NCBI GenBank assembly: GCA_900539735.1
Contig: UQDE01000041.1
Span: 1-15,471, forward strand
DNA from: an uncultured Collinsella sp.
GTDB lineage: Bacteria; Actinomycetota; Coriobacteriia; Coriobacteriales; Coriobacteriaceae
Reading direction: 5' to 3'
DNA: 15,471 nt
A model generated the notes under the pieces. The model was not told the DNA's origin. It did not search any database and saw only the letters and a list, made by a program, of their open reading frames with translations. The position numbers and the translations under genes are program-made. Positions 7,984-13,528 of this stretch are shown here, in pieces; positions within the stretch are counted from its first letter, which is position 1, and each line of letters opens with the position of its first letter.

Positions 7984-8001
7984 TATTTGTCCCAAATCTT
8001 A
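7965..8001. promoter_or_regulatory. GGGACAAAATA...TTTGTCCCAAATCTTA element, right copy
   Basis: GGGACAAA (7965-7972) and TTTGTCCC (7986-7993) form an inverted pair around the sufU stop codon. The right half also forms the perfect ATTTG-TCC-CAAAT palindrome (7985-7997). The whole element repeats the one at 2537-2572, so direct copies bracket the suf operon. It may be a second operator or a remnant of a duplicated sequence. Confidence 0.5.
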
Positions 8002-8011
8002 AGAATTTTGT

Positions 8012-8049
8012 TGGCCGAATCGCTTGACTAAGAGTGGTTCGGCCATTTT
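8012..8049 (+). terminator. suf operon terminator
   Basis: TGGCCGAATC (8012-8021) and GGTTCGGCCA (8036-8045) form a 10-bp stem with one T-G wobble and a 14-nt loop, followed by TTTT. It begins 28 bp after the sufU stop. The T-run abuts the stop codon of the convergent transposase gene at 8050. Confidence 0.8.
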
Positions 8050-8859
8050 CTATTCCGAGAGCTCGGCCTGTGCCTTCACCCGCGCATAAGCGCGCACGAT
8101 ACGAGAGACGGTACTTTTGCCAATCCCGGTATACCGCTCAATCTGGCGCACCGTAAAACCGGCATCGTGCAATCCAAAAATAACGGTATCGCGCTGCGCC
8201 GGCGGTGCGACTTTAACCCCACGAAGCGGAACCCCTAGCTCCTTCGCCAACTTGTTGGCAAAGGCGTGGCGTTCCCACTCCGTCTCTTTCATATCGCACA
8301 GATCTGGCTCACTGCCGTCGGGCGTCGAAAGCGAATAGGCAATAAAGCCCTCGGCAGAGCCAAAAAGCTCAAGCACGCAAGAAGGATCGGAAAATCCCCT
8401 CACGACATCGGCCGCGTCACCGTCGTAAGCGCACAAATGCTCCGCAAAGCTACTCCAGGGATAACGCTCGATTAGGCTAACGCCCGCCTCCTGCGGATCG
8501 GCGTGTACGGAGCGAATAGCCTCCATCACCTGCCAGTCGGTATCGAGCGAGCGCCGGTCAAAACGGTTCTGGAACAGATGCCCTGTGCGCCCCGTGCGTT
8601 TATTGAACCGCCGCGCGTACGTCAAAAGCAACCGGTGCATCGCCGCGCTCATCCTGTCCTCGTAATCTGTAAGCACCAAATGCACGTGATTGCCCATAAG
8701 GCACCAGGCGATAACCGTCACACCCTCCTCGCAGCAGCACTCGCGCATCAGCTCCAAAAACTCCCACCGGTCTTCATCGCCCTCAAAGATGAGCTGCTTG
8801 CCCGTACCGCGGGCACAGACATGGTAAAAGCCGGTAACCGTTTTCCAAACGCGCTGCAT
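8050..8859 (-). CDS. REP-associated tyrosine transposase-like (Y1_Tnp/IS200-type) protein with C-terminal HTH
   Basis: The 269-aa protein has an HUH nuclease domain: histidines in MGNHVHLVL (H58 and H60), a likely catalytic Tyr81 in LLLTYARRFNKR, and the RAYT-like GHLFQNRF (93-100). Y1 enzymes nick single-stranded DNA through a phosphotyrosine link. RAYTs are usually single-copy, act on REP palindromes and lack IS ends. The C-terminal part (about 235-262, FTVRQIERYTGIGKSTVSRIV) is a helix-turn-helix, probably DNA-binding. I chose the start at 8859 because it begins the conserved domain and follows AAGGGAG; an upstream ATG (9072) would add 71 unlikely residues. It is convergent with suf. I see no clear IS200 ends or target duplication, so it may be domesticated. 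Confidence 0.85.
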   Translation of the reverse strand: MQRVWKTVTGFYHVCARGTGKQLIFEGDEDRWEFLELMRECCCEEGVTVIAWCLMGNHVHLVLTDYEDRMSAAMHRLLLTYARRFNKRTGRTGHLFQNRFDRRSLDTDWQVMEAIRSVHADPQEAGVSLIERYPWSSFAEHLCAYDGDAADVVRGFSDPSCVLELFGSAEGFIAYSLSTPDGSEPDLCDMKETEWERHAFANKLAKELGVPLRGVKVAPPAQRDTVIFGLHDAGFTVRQIERYTGIGKSTVSRIVRAYARVKAQAELSE

Positions 8860-9262
8860 GGCGCTCCCTTCGCCGGGATCTGCTTGCCATCCAATACAGC
8901 ACGATTGAAGCGTGCCATCAAAACATTCACGCAAAACAATACACTCGCGCGGCCAAAGGCAGTAATCAGGCGGCGAACGGCACCGTTGCAACAGGTCAAC
9001 CCCTGTAACGCTTACAAGAGCTGACCAAAAGCTTGCCCAAGAAGGACCCCCTCTACGGAAGTTCACGACCACATAACATAGGGTTAAACCGTTTCAATTA
9101 AAACTTCCGGACTTCTCGCTACGAAAACTGAGCCGTTCGCCGAATATTCCGTGCATTTCGCGGTATTATAGGGGCTGCATGTCATGTCCCTTTCGAAGGG
9201 TCGCCCGGCAATCGCCAGCCACGACCCCCAGACGGGACGCCAACACGATAGAGAGGAGAGGC
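8860..9262. other. intergenic region between divergent transposase and IscU-like gene
   Basis: About 400 bp with no convincing gene; open frames here lack ribosome binding sites and family motifs. It must carry both divergent promoters. For the rightward gene, TATTAT at 9164-9169 is a good -10, but no matching -35 is evident. A short palindrome CCCTT-TCG-AAGGG (9188-9200) lies in the presumed leader, and a ribosome binding site (GAGAGGAG) lies just before 9263. Confidence 0.5.
9164..9169 (+). promoter_or_regulatory. candidate -10 element for the IscU-like/GGGtGRT operon
   Basis: TATTAT differs from the -10 consensus at one position, 94 bp before the start codon. The 16-19 bp upstream lack a recognisable -35, so an activator or an untypical sigma site is possible. 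Confidence 0.35.
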
Positions 9263-9997
9263 ATGCAGTACTCACAGGAAGTGGAGAACATGTGCCCCGT
9301 TGCCAAGGGTGCATACCACGGCCCCGCACCCATCCCCGAGGAGGGCAAGTGGGTCCAGGCTAAGGAGATTTCCGACATCTCCGGTCTTACGCACGGTGTG
9401 GGTTGGTGCGCACCTCAGCAGGGCGCCTGCAAGCTCACGCTGAACGTCAAGGACGGCATCATCGAGGAGGCCCTCGTTGAGACCATCGGCTGCTCGGGCA
9501 TGACCCACTCTGCCGCCATGGCTTCCGAGATCCTTCCCGGTAAGACCATCCTCGAGGCCCTCAACACCGACCTCGTCTGCGACGCCATCAACGTTGCTAT
9601 GCGCGAGATCTTCCTGCAGATCGTTTACGGCCGCAGCCAGACCGCGTTCTCCGAGGGCGGCCTGCCCGTGGGCGCCTCCCTCGACGACCTCGGCAAGGGC
9701 CTTCGCTCTCAGGTCGGCACCATGTTCGGCACCAAGGCCAAGGGCGCTCGTTACCTCGAGCTCGCTCAGGGCTACGTCACCCGCATGGCTCTCAACGACA
9801 AGAACGAGATCATCGCATTCGAGTTCCTGAACCTCGGCAAGTTCACCGACGCCGTCAAGGCCGGCAAGACCCCCGAGGAGGCCATCGCTGGCGCTATGGG
9901 CCACTATGGTCAGTGGGAGAACGCTGCCAAGTACATCGACCCGCGCACCGACGAGGAGACTCACTCCGTCGCCAGCGTGTTCCCGGTTCACGAGTAG
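9263..9997 (+). CDS. IscU-like iron-sulfur cluster assembly scaffold family protein (long form)
   Basis: The 244-aa protein has an IscU/NifU-N-like core: residues 53-90 read QGACKLTLNVKDGIIEEALVE followed by IGCSGMTHSAAMASEI, the beta-strand and Cys-helix pattern of scaffold proteins. Cys11, 49, 56, 77 and 106 are present; Cys49 or 56, Cys77 and Cys106 are the natural candidate ligands. It is about 100 residues longer than SufU, with an unassigned C-terminal half. Such long IscU-like proteins are found next to GGGtGRT proteins in anaerobes, exactly as here (18-nt gap). The exact role is unknown; I infer cluster binding or transfer. The start at 9263 follows GAGAGGAG; the open frame continues upstream to 9179 without a ribosome binding site. 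Codon choice (GCT, TCC, CGT, AAG) suggests high expression. Confidence 0.85.
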   Translation: MQYSQEVENMCPVAKGAYHGPAPIPEEGKWVQAKEISDISGLTHGVGWCAPQQGACKLTLNVKDGIIEEALVETIGCSGMTHSAAMASEILPGKTILEALNTDLVCDAINVAMREIFLQIVYGRSQTAFSEGGLPVGASLDDLGKGLRSQVGTMFGTKAKGARYLELAQGYVTRMALNDKNEIIAFEFLNLGKFTDAVKAGKTPEEAIAGAMGHYGQWENAAKYIDPRTDEETHSVASVFPVHE

Positions 9998-10015
9998 AAA
10001 GGGAGGGAAATAACT

Positions 10016-11020
10016 ATGACTGTTACGTTCGAAGGTTACGAGCGCCGCGCTGACAAGATCAACAAGTGCCTCGCCGACAACGGCATCGCCTCCCTCGAGG
10101 AAGCTCTGCAGATCTGCACCGACAAGGGCTTCAACCCGCGTGAGATCGTCAACAACACCCAGTCCATCGCCTTCCAGAACGCCGAGTGGGCCTACACCCT
10201 CGGCTGCGCTCTTGCTGTCAAGCGTGGCGCCAAGACCGCTTCTGAGGCTGCTGCCATCATCGGCGAGGGCATCCAGGCCTTCACCGTTCCCGGCTCCGTC
10301 GCCGAGGACCGCAAGGTCGGTCTGGGCCACGGCAACCTGGGCGCTATGCTGCTCTCCGACGACACCGAGTGCTTCGCCTTCCTGGCCGGCCACGAGTCCT
10401 TCGCTGCCGCTGAGGGCGCTATCGGCCTGGCTCTGAACGCCAACAAGGCTCGCAAGAAGCCGCTGCGCGTTATTCTCAACGGTCTGGGCAAGGACGCCGC
10501 TCAGATCATCGCCCGCATCAACGGCTTCACCTACGTGAAGACCCAGTTCGACTACTTCACGGGCGAGCTCAAGGTCGTCGAGACCATCCCCTACTCCGAT
10601 GGTCCCCGCGCCGCCGTCAACTGCTACGGCGCCGACGACGTCCGCGAGGGCGTTGCCATCATGTGGCACGAGAACGTCGACATCTCGATCACCGGTAACT
10701 CCACCAACCCCACGCGCTTCCAGCACCCCGTCGCTGGCACCTACAAGAAGGAGCGCCTCGAGGCTGGCAAGAAGTACTTCTCCGTCGCTTCTGGTGGCGG
10801 CACTGGCCGTACCCTGCACCCGGACAACATGGGCGCCGGCCCTGCCTCTTACGGCATGACCGACACCATGGGCCGCATGCACTCCGACGCCCAGTTCGCC
10901 GGTTCTTCCTCCGTGCCTGCGCACGTCGACATGATGGGTCTCATCGGCATGGGCAACAACCCCATGGTCGGTGCCACCGTCGCCTGCGCTGTCGCCGTCG
11001 AAGAGGCCCTCAAGGCCTAA
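10016..11020 (+). CDS. GGGtGRT family protein of unknown function
   Basis: The 334-aa protein carries the family signature GGGTGRT at 260-266, followed by LHPDNMGAGPASYGMTDTMGRMHSD. The N-terminal part (1-90) is helical and partly charged, with NNTQSIAFQNAEWAYTLGCA. The middle has a glycine-rich VGLGHGNLGAML (101-112) and GHESFAAAEGAIGLALNANKARKKP. Cysteines are at 18, 34, 64, 119, 203 and 324. No transmembrane or signal segment is visible. The family is known by its motif and by pairing with an IscU-like scaffold; I know of no biochemical function. Glycine-rich loops suggest nucleotide or cofactor binding (inference). GGGAGG upstream of ATG supports the start. A strong terminator follows, so the pair forms a two-gene operon. 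Codon bias matches high expression. Confidence 0.9.
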   Translation: MTVTFEGYERRADKINKCLADNGIASLEEALQICTDKGFNPREIVNNTQSIAFQNAEWAYTLGCALAVKRGAKTASEAAAIIGEGIQAFTVPGSVAEDRKVGLGHGNLGAMLLSDDTECFAFLAGHESFAAAEGAIGLALNANKARKKPLRVILNGLGKDAAQIIARINGFTYVKTQFDYFTGELKVVETIPYSDGPRAAVNCYGADDVREGVAIMWHENVDISITGNSTNPTRFQHPVAGTYKKERLEAGKKYFSVASGGGTGRTLHPDNMGAGPASYGMTDTMGRMHSDAQFAGSSSVPAHVDMMGLIGMGNNPMVGATVACAVAVEEALKA

Positions 11021-11055
11021 TCGCGCCCGCGCGATGCTCAGATAGTTGAGCTTTG

Positions 11056-11088
11056 GAGCCGCTACCTTTCGAGGTAGCGGCTCTTTTT
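11056..11088 (+). terminator. strong rho-independent terminator after the GGGtGRT gene
   Basis: A perfect 11-bp stem (GAGCCGCTACC / GGTAGCGGCTC) with loop TTTCGA is followed by TTTTT, 35 bp after the stop codon. Confidence 0.95.
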
Positions 11089-11276
11089 GTTTGCGCTGGC
11101 GCAGGGTATCTAATGCCGATATATCAGCTGGGGCGAAATACGAGATGTGAAGAGATGGAGCGTCAGAGCGTCCATGACGCCCACCTGCCATATTTGCCCT
11201 TTACCGATTTGCCGGGTCTTTGCGGCCCCATTGCCGATCACCCGTGCGACAATGCGCCGGACGAGAAAGGAATCCG

Positions 11277-12803
11277 ATGGAATCGACTGATGTACTGGTA
11301 ATTGGATCTGGCATTGCGGGCCTTTGTGCCGCCATCGAAGCGGCACGCACGGGTGCAACCGTCACTGTGGCAAGCGCCGGCAAGACCATGAGTGGATCGA
11401 GCTTCTTCCCGGGTACCTGGGGCCTCGGCCTCATCGGTCCCGTCGACGAAGACGACGAGCAGGACCTCATCGACACCATCCAGACCGTCGGCGGCGGTGT
11501 CGCCGACCCCGAACTCGTCCAAACGTTCGTCCACGGCATTCCCCAAGCGATTGACTGGCTCGAGCAAGACCTGGGCGTTGAGCTCCAGCGTCCGCAAAGC
11601 GCCAAGAGTGCTCAACAAAAGCAGTTTATCCCCTGCTTTGACCACAAAACGCGCATGTGGCGCGGCCTCACCCGCAAGCCCCTTGATGACGCTCTGACGG
11701 CCCGGATCGAGTCGCTCGGCATTCGTCTGCTCCCCCGCCATGAGCTTATCGACCTTGTTGAGGACACGAACGGCAGAATAACCGGAACCGTACTCTACGA
11801 CCTCACCGAAAATCGAATCGTGCCCTTTGCTGCCAAGGCCACGATCATCGCAGCCGGTGGCACAGGCGGCCTGTTCGAGCGCAGCCTTACGTCGGCTGAT
11901 GTGCTCAGCTCCTCGCAGGCCATCGCGCTGGCGCACAGCGCAACACTTACTAATATAGAGTTCATGCAGATGATGCCCGGCTTCATCGAGCCCAGGCGTA
12001 ACTTGGTCTTCAACGAGAAAACCTGGCGCTACGTACATGTAGACCAGCCGGCAGATATTGCCGACGACAAGCTGGACGAACTGCTCGAGCAGCGCTCTGG
12101 ATATGGTCCCTTCACGTCACGTTTGGCCTCCCGCGCTATCGATCTCGTCATCGATAAGGCAGGTGCCGAAGGCCTGGCACTCCACTACGACTTCCCCAGT
12201 GAGGATGTCCCAGAATTTGTGCAGACTTTTGCCACCTGGCTGCAAGACGAGCACGGCATCGCCCCGACTGACGAGATGCGCGTTGCGATGTATGCCCACG
12301 CCGCTAACGGCGGCATCAAGATCGATAAGACCGCGTACACGGGCGTTGAGGGCCTCTACGCTTGCGGCGAGGCGACAGGCGGCATGCACGGCGCCGACCG
12401 CATTGGTGGCTTGTCAAGCGCCAACGGCATCGTGTTCGGACGCATCGCAGGAGCATCGGCAGCCCTTGCAGCGCAGAATGCACCTGAGATGGCCCCGAAG
12501 ACGGATATCGACCTCCCCCAGCATGGCATTGCCACAACAGATGCCGAACGCCTGACACACAGCCTTAAGCACACGATGAGCACCTATTGCATGATCAACC
12601 GCACCGAGACGGGCCTATCCGAGGCTCTGCAACAGCTTGAAAGCCTGCAAGACAAGGCCATGGCGCTGAACAAGCCGCATGCCGATGACAGCGAGATCGC
12701 AGCCCTCGCCCGCCTACAGTCGCAGATTCAGCTGTCGATGGAGATGGTCAAAGCCATGCGCAAGCGAACCGAAAGTCTCGGATCGCACTATCGAGCAGAC
12801 TAA
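11277..12803 (+). CDS. FAD-dependent oxidoreductase, L-aspartate oxidase / fumarate reductase flavoprotein family
   Basis: The 508-aa protein begins with a Rossmann FAD-binding motif, VLVIGSGIAGLCAAIEAA (7-24, GSGIAG at 10-15), and has the second FAD segment IIAAGGTGG (190-198). Family positions include E228 in NIEFMQMMPG, R282/R286 in GPFTSRLASRAID, and H341 in HAANGGIKID. The C-terminal FAD contact is GVEGLYACGEATGGMHGADR (356-375). Overall pattern and length are closest to L-aspartate oxidase (NadB), which makes iminoaspartate for NAD synthesis. The active-site surroundings differ from the usual NadB consensus (SSANG where NadB has ASNS), so another dicarboxylate substrate is possible. No nadA or nadC is adjacent. 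There is no signal peptide or heme/FMN domain. The start follows AGAAAGGA with proper spacing; the frame is open upstream to 11220 but without conserved residues. Confidence 0.8.
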   Translation: MESTDVLVIGSGIAGLCAAIEAARTGATVTVASAGKTMSGSSFFPGTWGLGLIGPVDEDDEQDLIDTIQTVGGGVADPELVQTFVHGIPQAIDWLEQDLGVELQRPQSAKSAQQKQFIPCFDHKTRMWRGLTRKPLDDALTARIESLGIRLLPRHELIDLVEDTNGRITGTVLYDLTENRIVPFAAKATIIAAGGTGGLFERSLTSADVLSSSQAIALAHSATLTNIEFMQMMPGFIEPRRNLVFNEKTWRYVHVDQPADIADDKLDELLEQRSGYGPFTSRLASRAIDLVIDKAGAEGLALHYDFPSEDVPEFVQTFATWLQDEHGIAPTDEMRVAMYAHAANGGIKIDKTAYTGVEGLYACGEATGGMHGADRIGGLSSANGIVFGRIAGASAALAAQNAPEMAPKTDIDLPQHGIATTDAERLTHSLKHTMSTYCMINRTETGLSEALQQLESLQDKAMALNKPHADDSEIAALARLQSQIQLSMEMVKAMRKRTESLGSHYRAD

Positions 12804-12899
12804 ATCGATTCTCACTTTGAGTTTGATCACAACTTCTCAACATGCATCGAGCCCCGTGAGCATAATTCTCATAAGGAGGGCACGTTTATGGGGCTTTAG

Positions 12900-12924
12900 C
12901 CGTGTTTCCCTAAGGGAATCACGG
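12900..12924 (+). terminator. hairpin downstream of the flavoprotein gene, possible terminator
   Basis: CCGTGTTTCCC and GGGAATCACGG form a stem of ten pairs with one T-T mismatch and loop TAA. The following TGCAGTTT is a poor T-run, so termination is possible but unproven. It is the best candidate end for the flavoprotein transcript. Confidence 0.4.
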
Positions 12925-12977
12925 TGCAGTTTCCCCAACTTCGCGCCCCGACGGGTTCGACCCCATGAAAGGTCAAC

Positions 12978-13009
12978 AAAAAAAGCGACCAGCCGAAGCC
13001 AGCCGCTTT
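12978..13009 (-). terminator. terminator behind tRNA-Lys remnant, copy 1
   Basis: On the minus strand AAAGCGGCTGGC, loop TTCG and GCTGGTCGCTTT form a 12-bp stem with wobble pairs, followed by a run of T (complement of 12978-12984). Confidence 0.85.
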
Positions 13010-13018
13010 ACAATGCTT

Positions 13019-13040
13019 TGGTGGGCCGTCAGAGGGTCAG
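13019..13040 (-). pseudogene. truncated tRNA-Lys 3' end, copy 1 (with CCA)
   Basis: Read on the minus strand, the last 22 nt of a tRNA are visible: T-stem 3' strand CTCTG, acceptor strand ACGGCCC, discriminator A and an encoded CCA. Everything 5' of the T-loop is replaced by unrelated GC-rich sequence. It is probably a scar of an older integration or of a duplicated tRNA gene. Confidence 0.6.
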
Positions 13041-13115
13041 CCTGCTGCGCAGGCGGCCGCTGCGGCGCCAAGGCGCCTTGCGCGCTGCGCTGACAAACGC
13101 TTACGCGTTTCCTCA
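13041..13115. repeat. cluster of GC-rich short palindromes
   Basis: It contains CCTGC-TGC-GCAGG (13041-13053), GGCGCC-AA-GGCGCC (13064-13077) and AAACGC-TTAC-GCGTTT (13095-13110). Style resembles the hairpin at 19-39. No coding potential is credible. Confidence 0.5.
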
Positions 13116-13120
13116 GCTCC

Positions 13121-13217
13121 GCGCCCTTTCGGGTTCGACCCCATGCGAGGTCAACAAAAAAGCGACCAGCCTGAGCCAGTCGCTTTAACAATCTTTGGGT
13201 GGGCCGTCAGGGGGTCG
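13121..13217 (-). repeat. tRNA-Lys 3'-end/terminator repeat unit, copy 2
   Basis: This is the second copy of the unit at 12943-13040. Unlike copy 1, it continues into a longer tRNA-Lys 3' half at 13198-13241. Confidence 0.75.
13155..13186 (-). terminator. terminator behind tRNA-Lys fragment, copy 2
   Basis: On the minus strand AAAGCGACTGGC, loop TCAG and GCTGGTCGCTTT form a 12-bp stem followed by TTTTTT (complement of 13155-13160). It sits 11 bp after the tRNA 3' end. Confidence 0.9.
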
Positions 13218-13241
13218 AACCCTGGACCTTGGGATTAAGAG
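13198..13241 (-). pseudogene. tRNA-Lys(CUU) 3' half, prophage attachment site
   Basis: On the minus strand the sequence reads anticodon loop CT-CTT-AA, stem TCCCA, variable loop AGGTC, T-arm CAGGG-TTCGACC-CCCTG, acceptor ACGGCCC and discriminator A. Anticodon CTT specifies Lys. The 5' half (D-arm, acceptor 5' strand and anticodon-stem partner) is missing, and identity to a tRNA stops at the anticodon stem. This is the usual leftover at one end of an element integrated in a tRNA 3' half; the intact tRNA should lie at the far end of the prophage outside the window. Confidence 0.85.
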
Positions 13242-13367
13242 TCTTGAACGTGATGTTATGGAGTGCCTTGTAGCAGCAAAATCGCAGGTAGTTATGTTTC
13301 CACACGCTCTCACCGCACTGAAACTGCATTGCAGAACGGATATTGACGGATATCTGGCAATGCATAA
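13242..13367. other. non-coding phage end with arm-like repeats
   Basis: Between the attachment site and the terminator there is no gene. An 8-bp inverted pair TGCATTGC (13325-13332) and GCAATGCA (13357-13364) encloses the direct repeats CGGATAT at 13337 and 13347, exactly 10 bp apart. This could be recombinase arm-binding DNA; that is inference. Confidence 0.35.
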
Positions 13368-13402
13368 AGCCCCTCCCCGGCAGTTCATGCCGGGGAGGGG
13401 CT
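13368..13402 (-). terminator. strong hairpin ending the phage lysis operon
   Basis: A perfect 15-bp stem (AGCCCCTCCCCGGCA with its reverse complement) has a 5-nt loop. On the minus strand it is followed by TTATGC, a short T tail. It lies 8 bp after the stop of the 36-aa gene. It could stop transcription both ways. Confidence 0.75.
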
Positions 13403-13409
13403 GCATCTA

Positions 13410-13520
13410 TCAATTTCTAAAGTCTTTTTGGCTGCCGACGCGCACGATTGCCCATCCGAGAAGACCGGTCAGCAGTCCTGCAGCAGCGCCGACAATAAAA
13501 CAGATATCAAATGGATTCAT
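13410..13520 (-). CDS. 36-aa phage membrane peptide, unknown function
   Basis: The short frame MNPFDICFIVGAAAGLLTGL... has one hydrophobic segment (about 7-27) followed by a basic-polar tail (RVGSQKDFRN). It starts 8 nt after the endolysin stop, with AGGTG upstream of ATG, and ends just before the operon terminator, so it is well placed to be translated. Position suggests a lysis accessory (second holin, antiholin or spanin-like) but nothing in the sequence proves it. A longer frame reading through this region from 13799 overlaps the endolysin gene and is a shadow. Confidence 0.55.
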   Translation of the reverse strand: MNPFDICFIVGAAAGLLTGLLGWAIVRVGSQKDFRN

Positions 13521-13528
13521 ATGCACAC

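Larger units (their letters stand above)
12943..13040 (-). repeat. tRNA-Lys 3'-end/terminator repeat unit, copy 1
   Basis: This unit is about 80 percent similar by eye to 13121-13217 with a 178-bp period. Both contain GGGTTCGACCCCATG, AGGTCAAC with an A-run, the AAAGCGACCAGC hairpin, and a tRNA 3' end GTGGGCCGTCAG. Similarity stops inside the tRNA T-loop. Confidence 0.75.
12804..13197. other. gene-free region of hairpins and tRNA-Lys 3'-end repeats
   Basis: About 390 bp without a supportable gene. It holds a hairpin at 12900-12924, two imperfect copies of a unit made of GGGTTCGACCCCATG, a terminator and a tRNA-Lys 3' end, and a GC-rich palindrome cluster between them (13041-13115). An open frame across this region consists of repeat sequence and is not credible. 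Confidence 0.7.

Noticed and set aside
8859..9072. N-terminal extension of the transposase to an ATG at 9072
   Set aside because: The extra 71 residues have no family similarity, and a ribosome binding site lies before the internal ATG at 8859.
9272..11191. Very long minus-strand frame (639 codons) opposite the IscU-like and GGGtGRT genes
   Set aside because: Antisense artefact of strongly biased codons; it would run through the perfect terminator at 11056-11088 and shows no recognisable domain.
12850..12895. AGCCCC...GGGGCT pairing as flavoprotein terminator
   Set aside because: The 34-nt loop and only two or three T residues after it make it weak; the hairpin at 12900-12924 is the better candidate.
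12679..13188. Plus-strand frame across the repeat region
   Set aside because: It overlaps the end of the flavoprotein gene and reads through two terminators and tRNA remnants; repetitive Arg/Ser-rich product.
12943..13241. CRISPR-like array from the repeated units
   Set aside because: Only two imperfect copies, each explained as terminator plus tRNA 3' end; no short spacers or cas genes.
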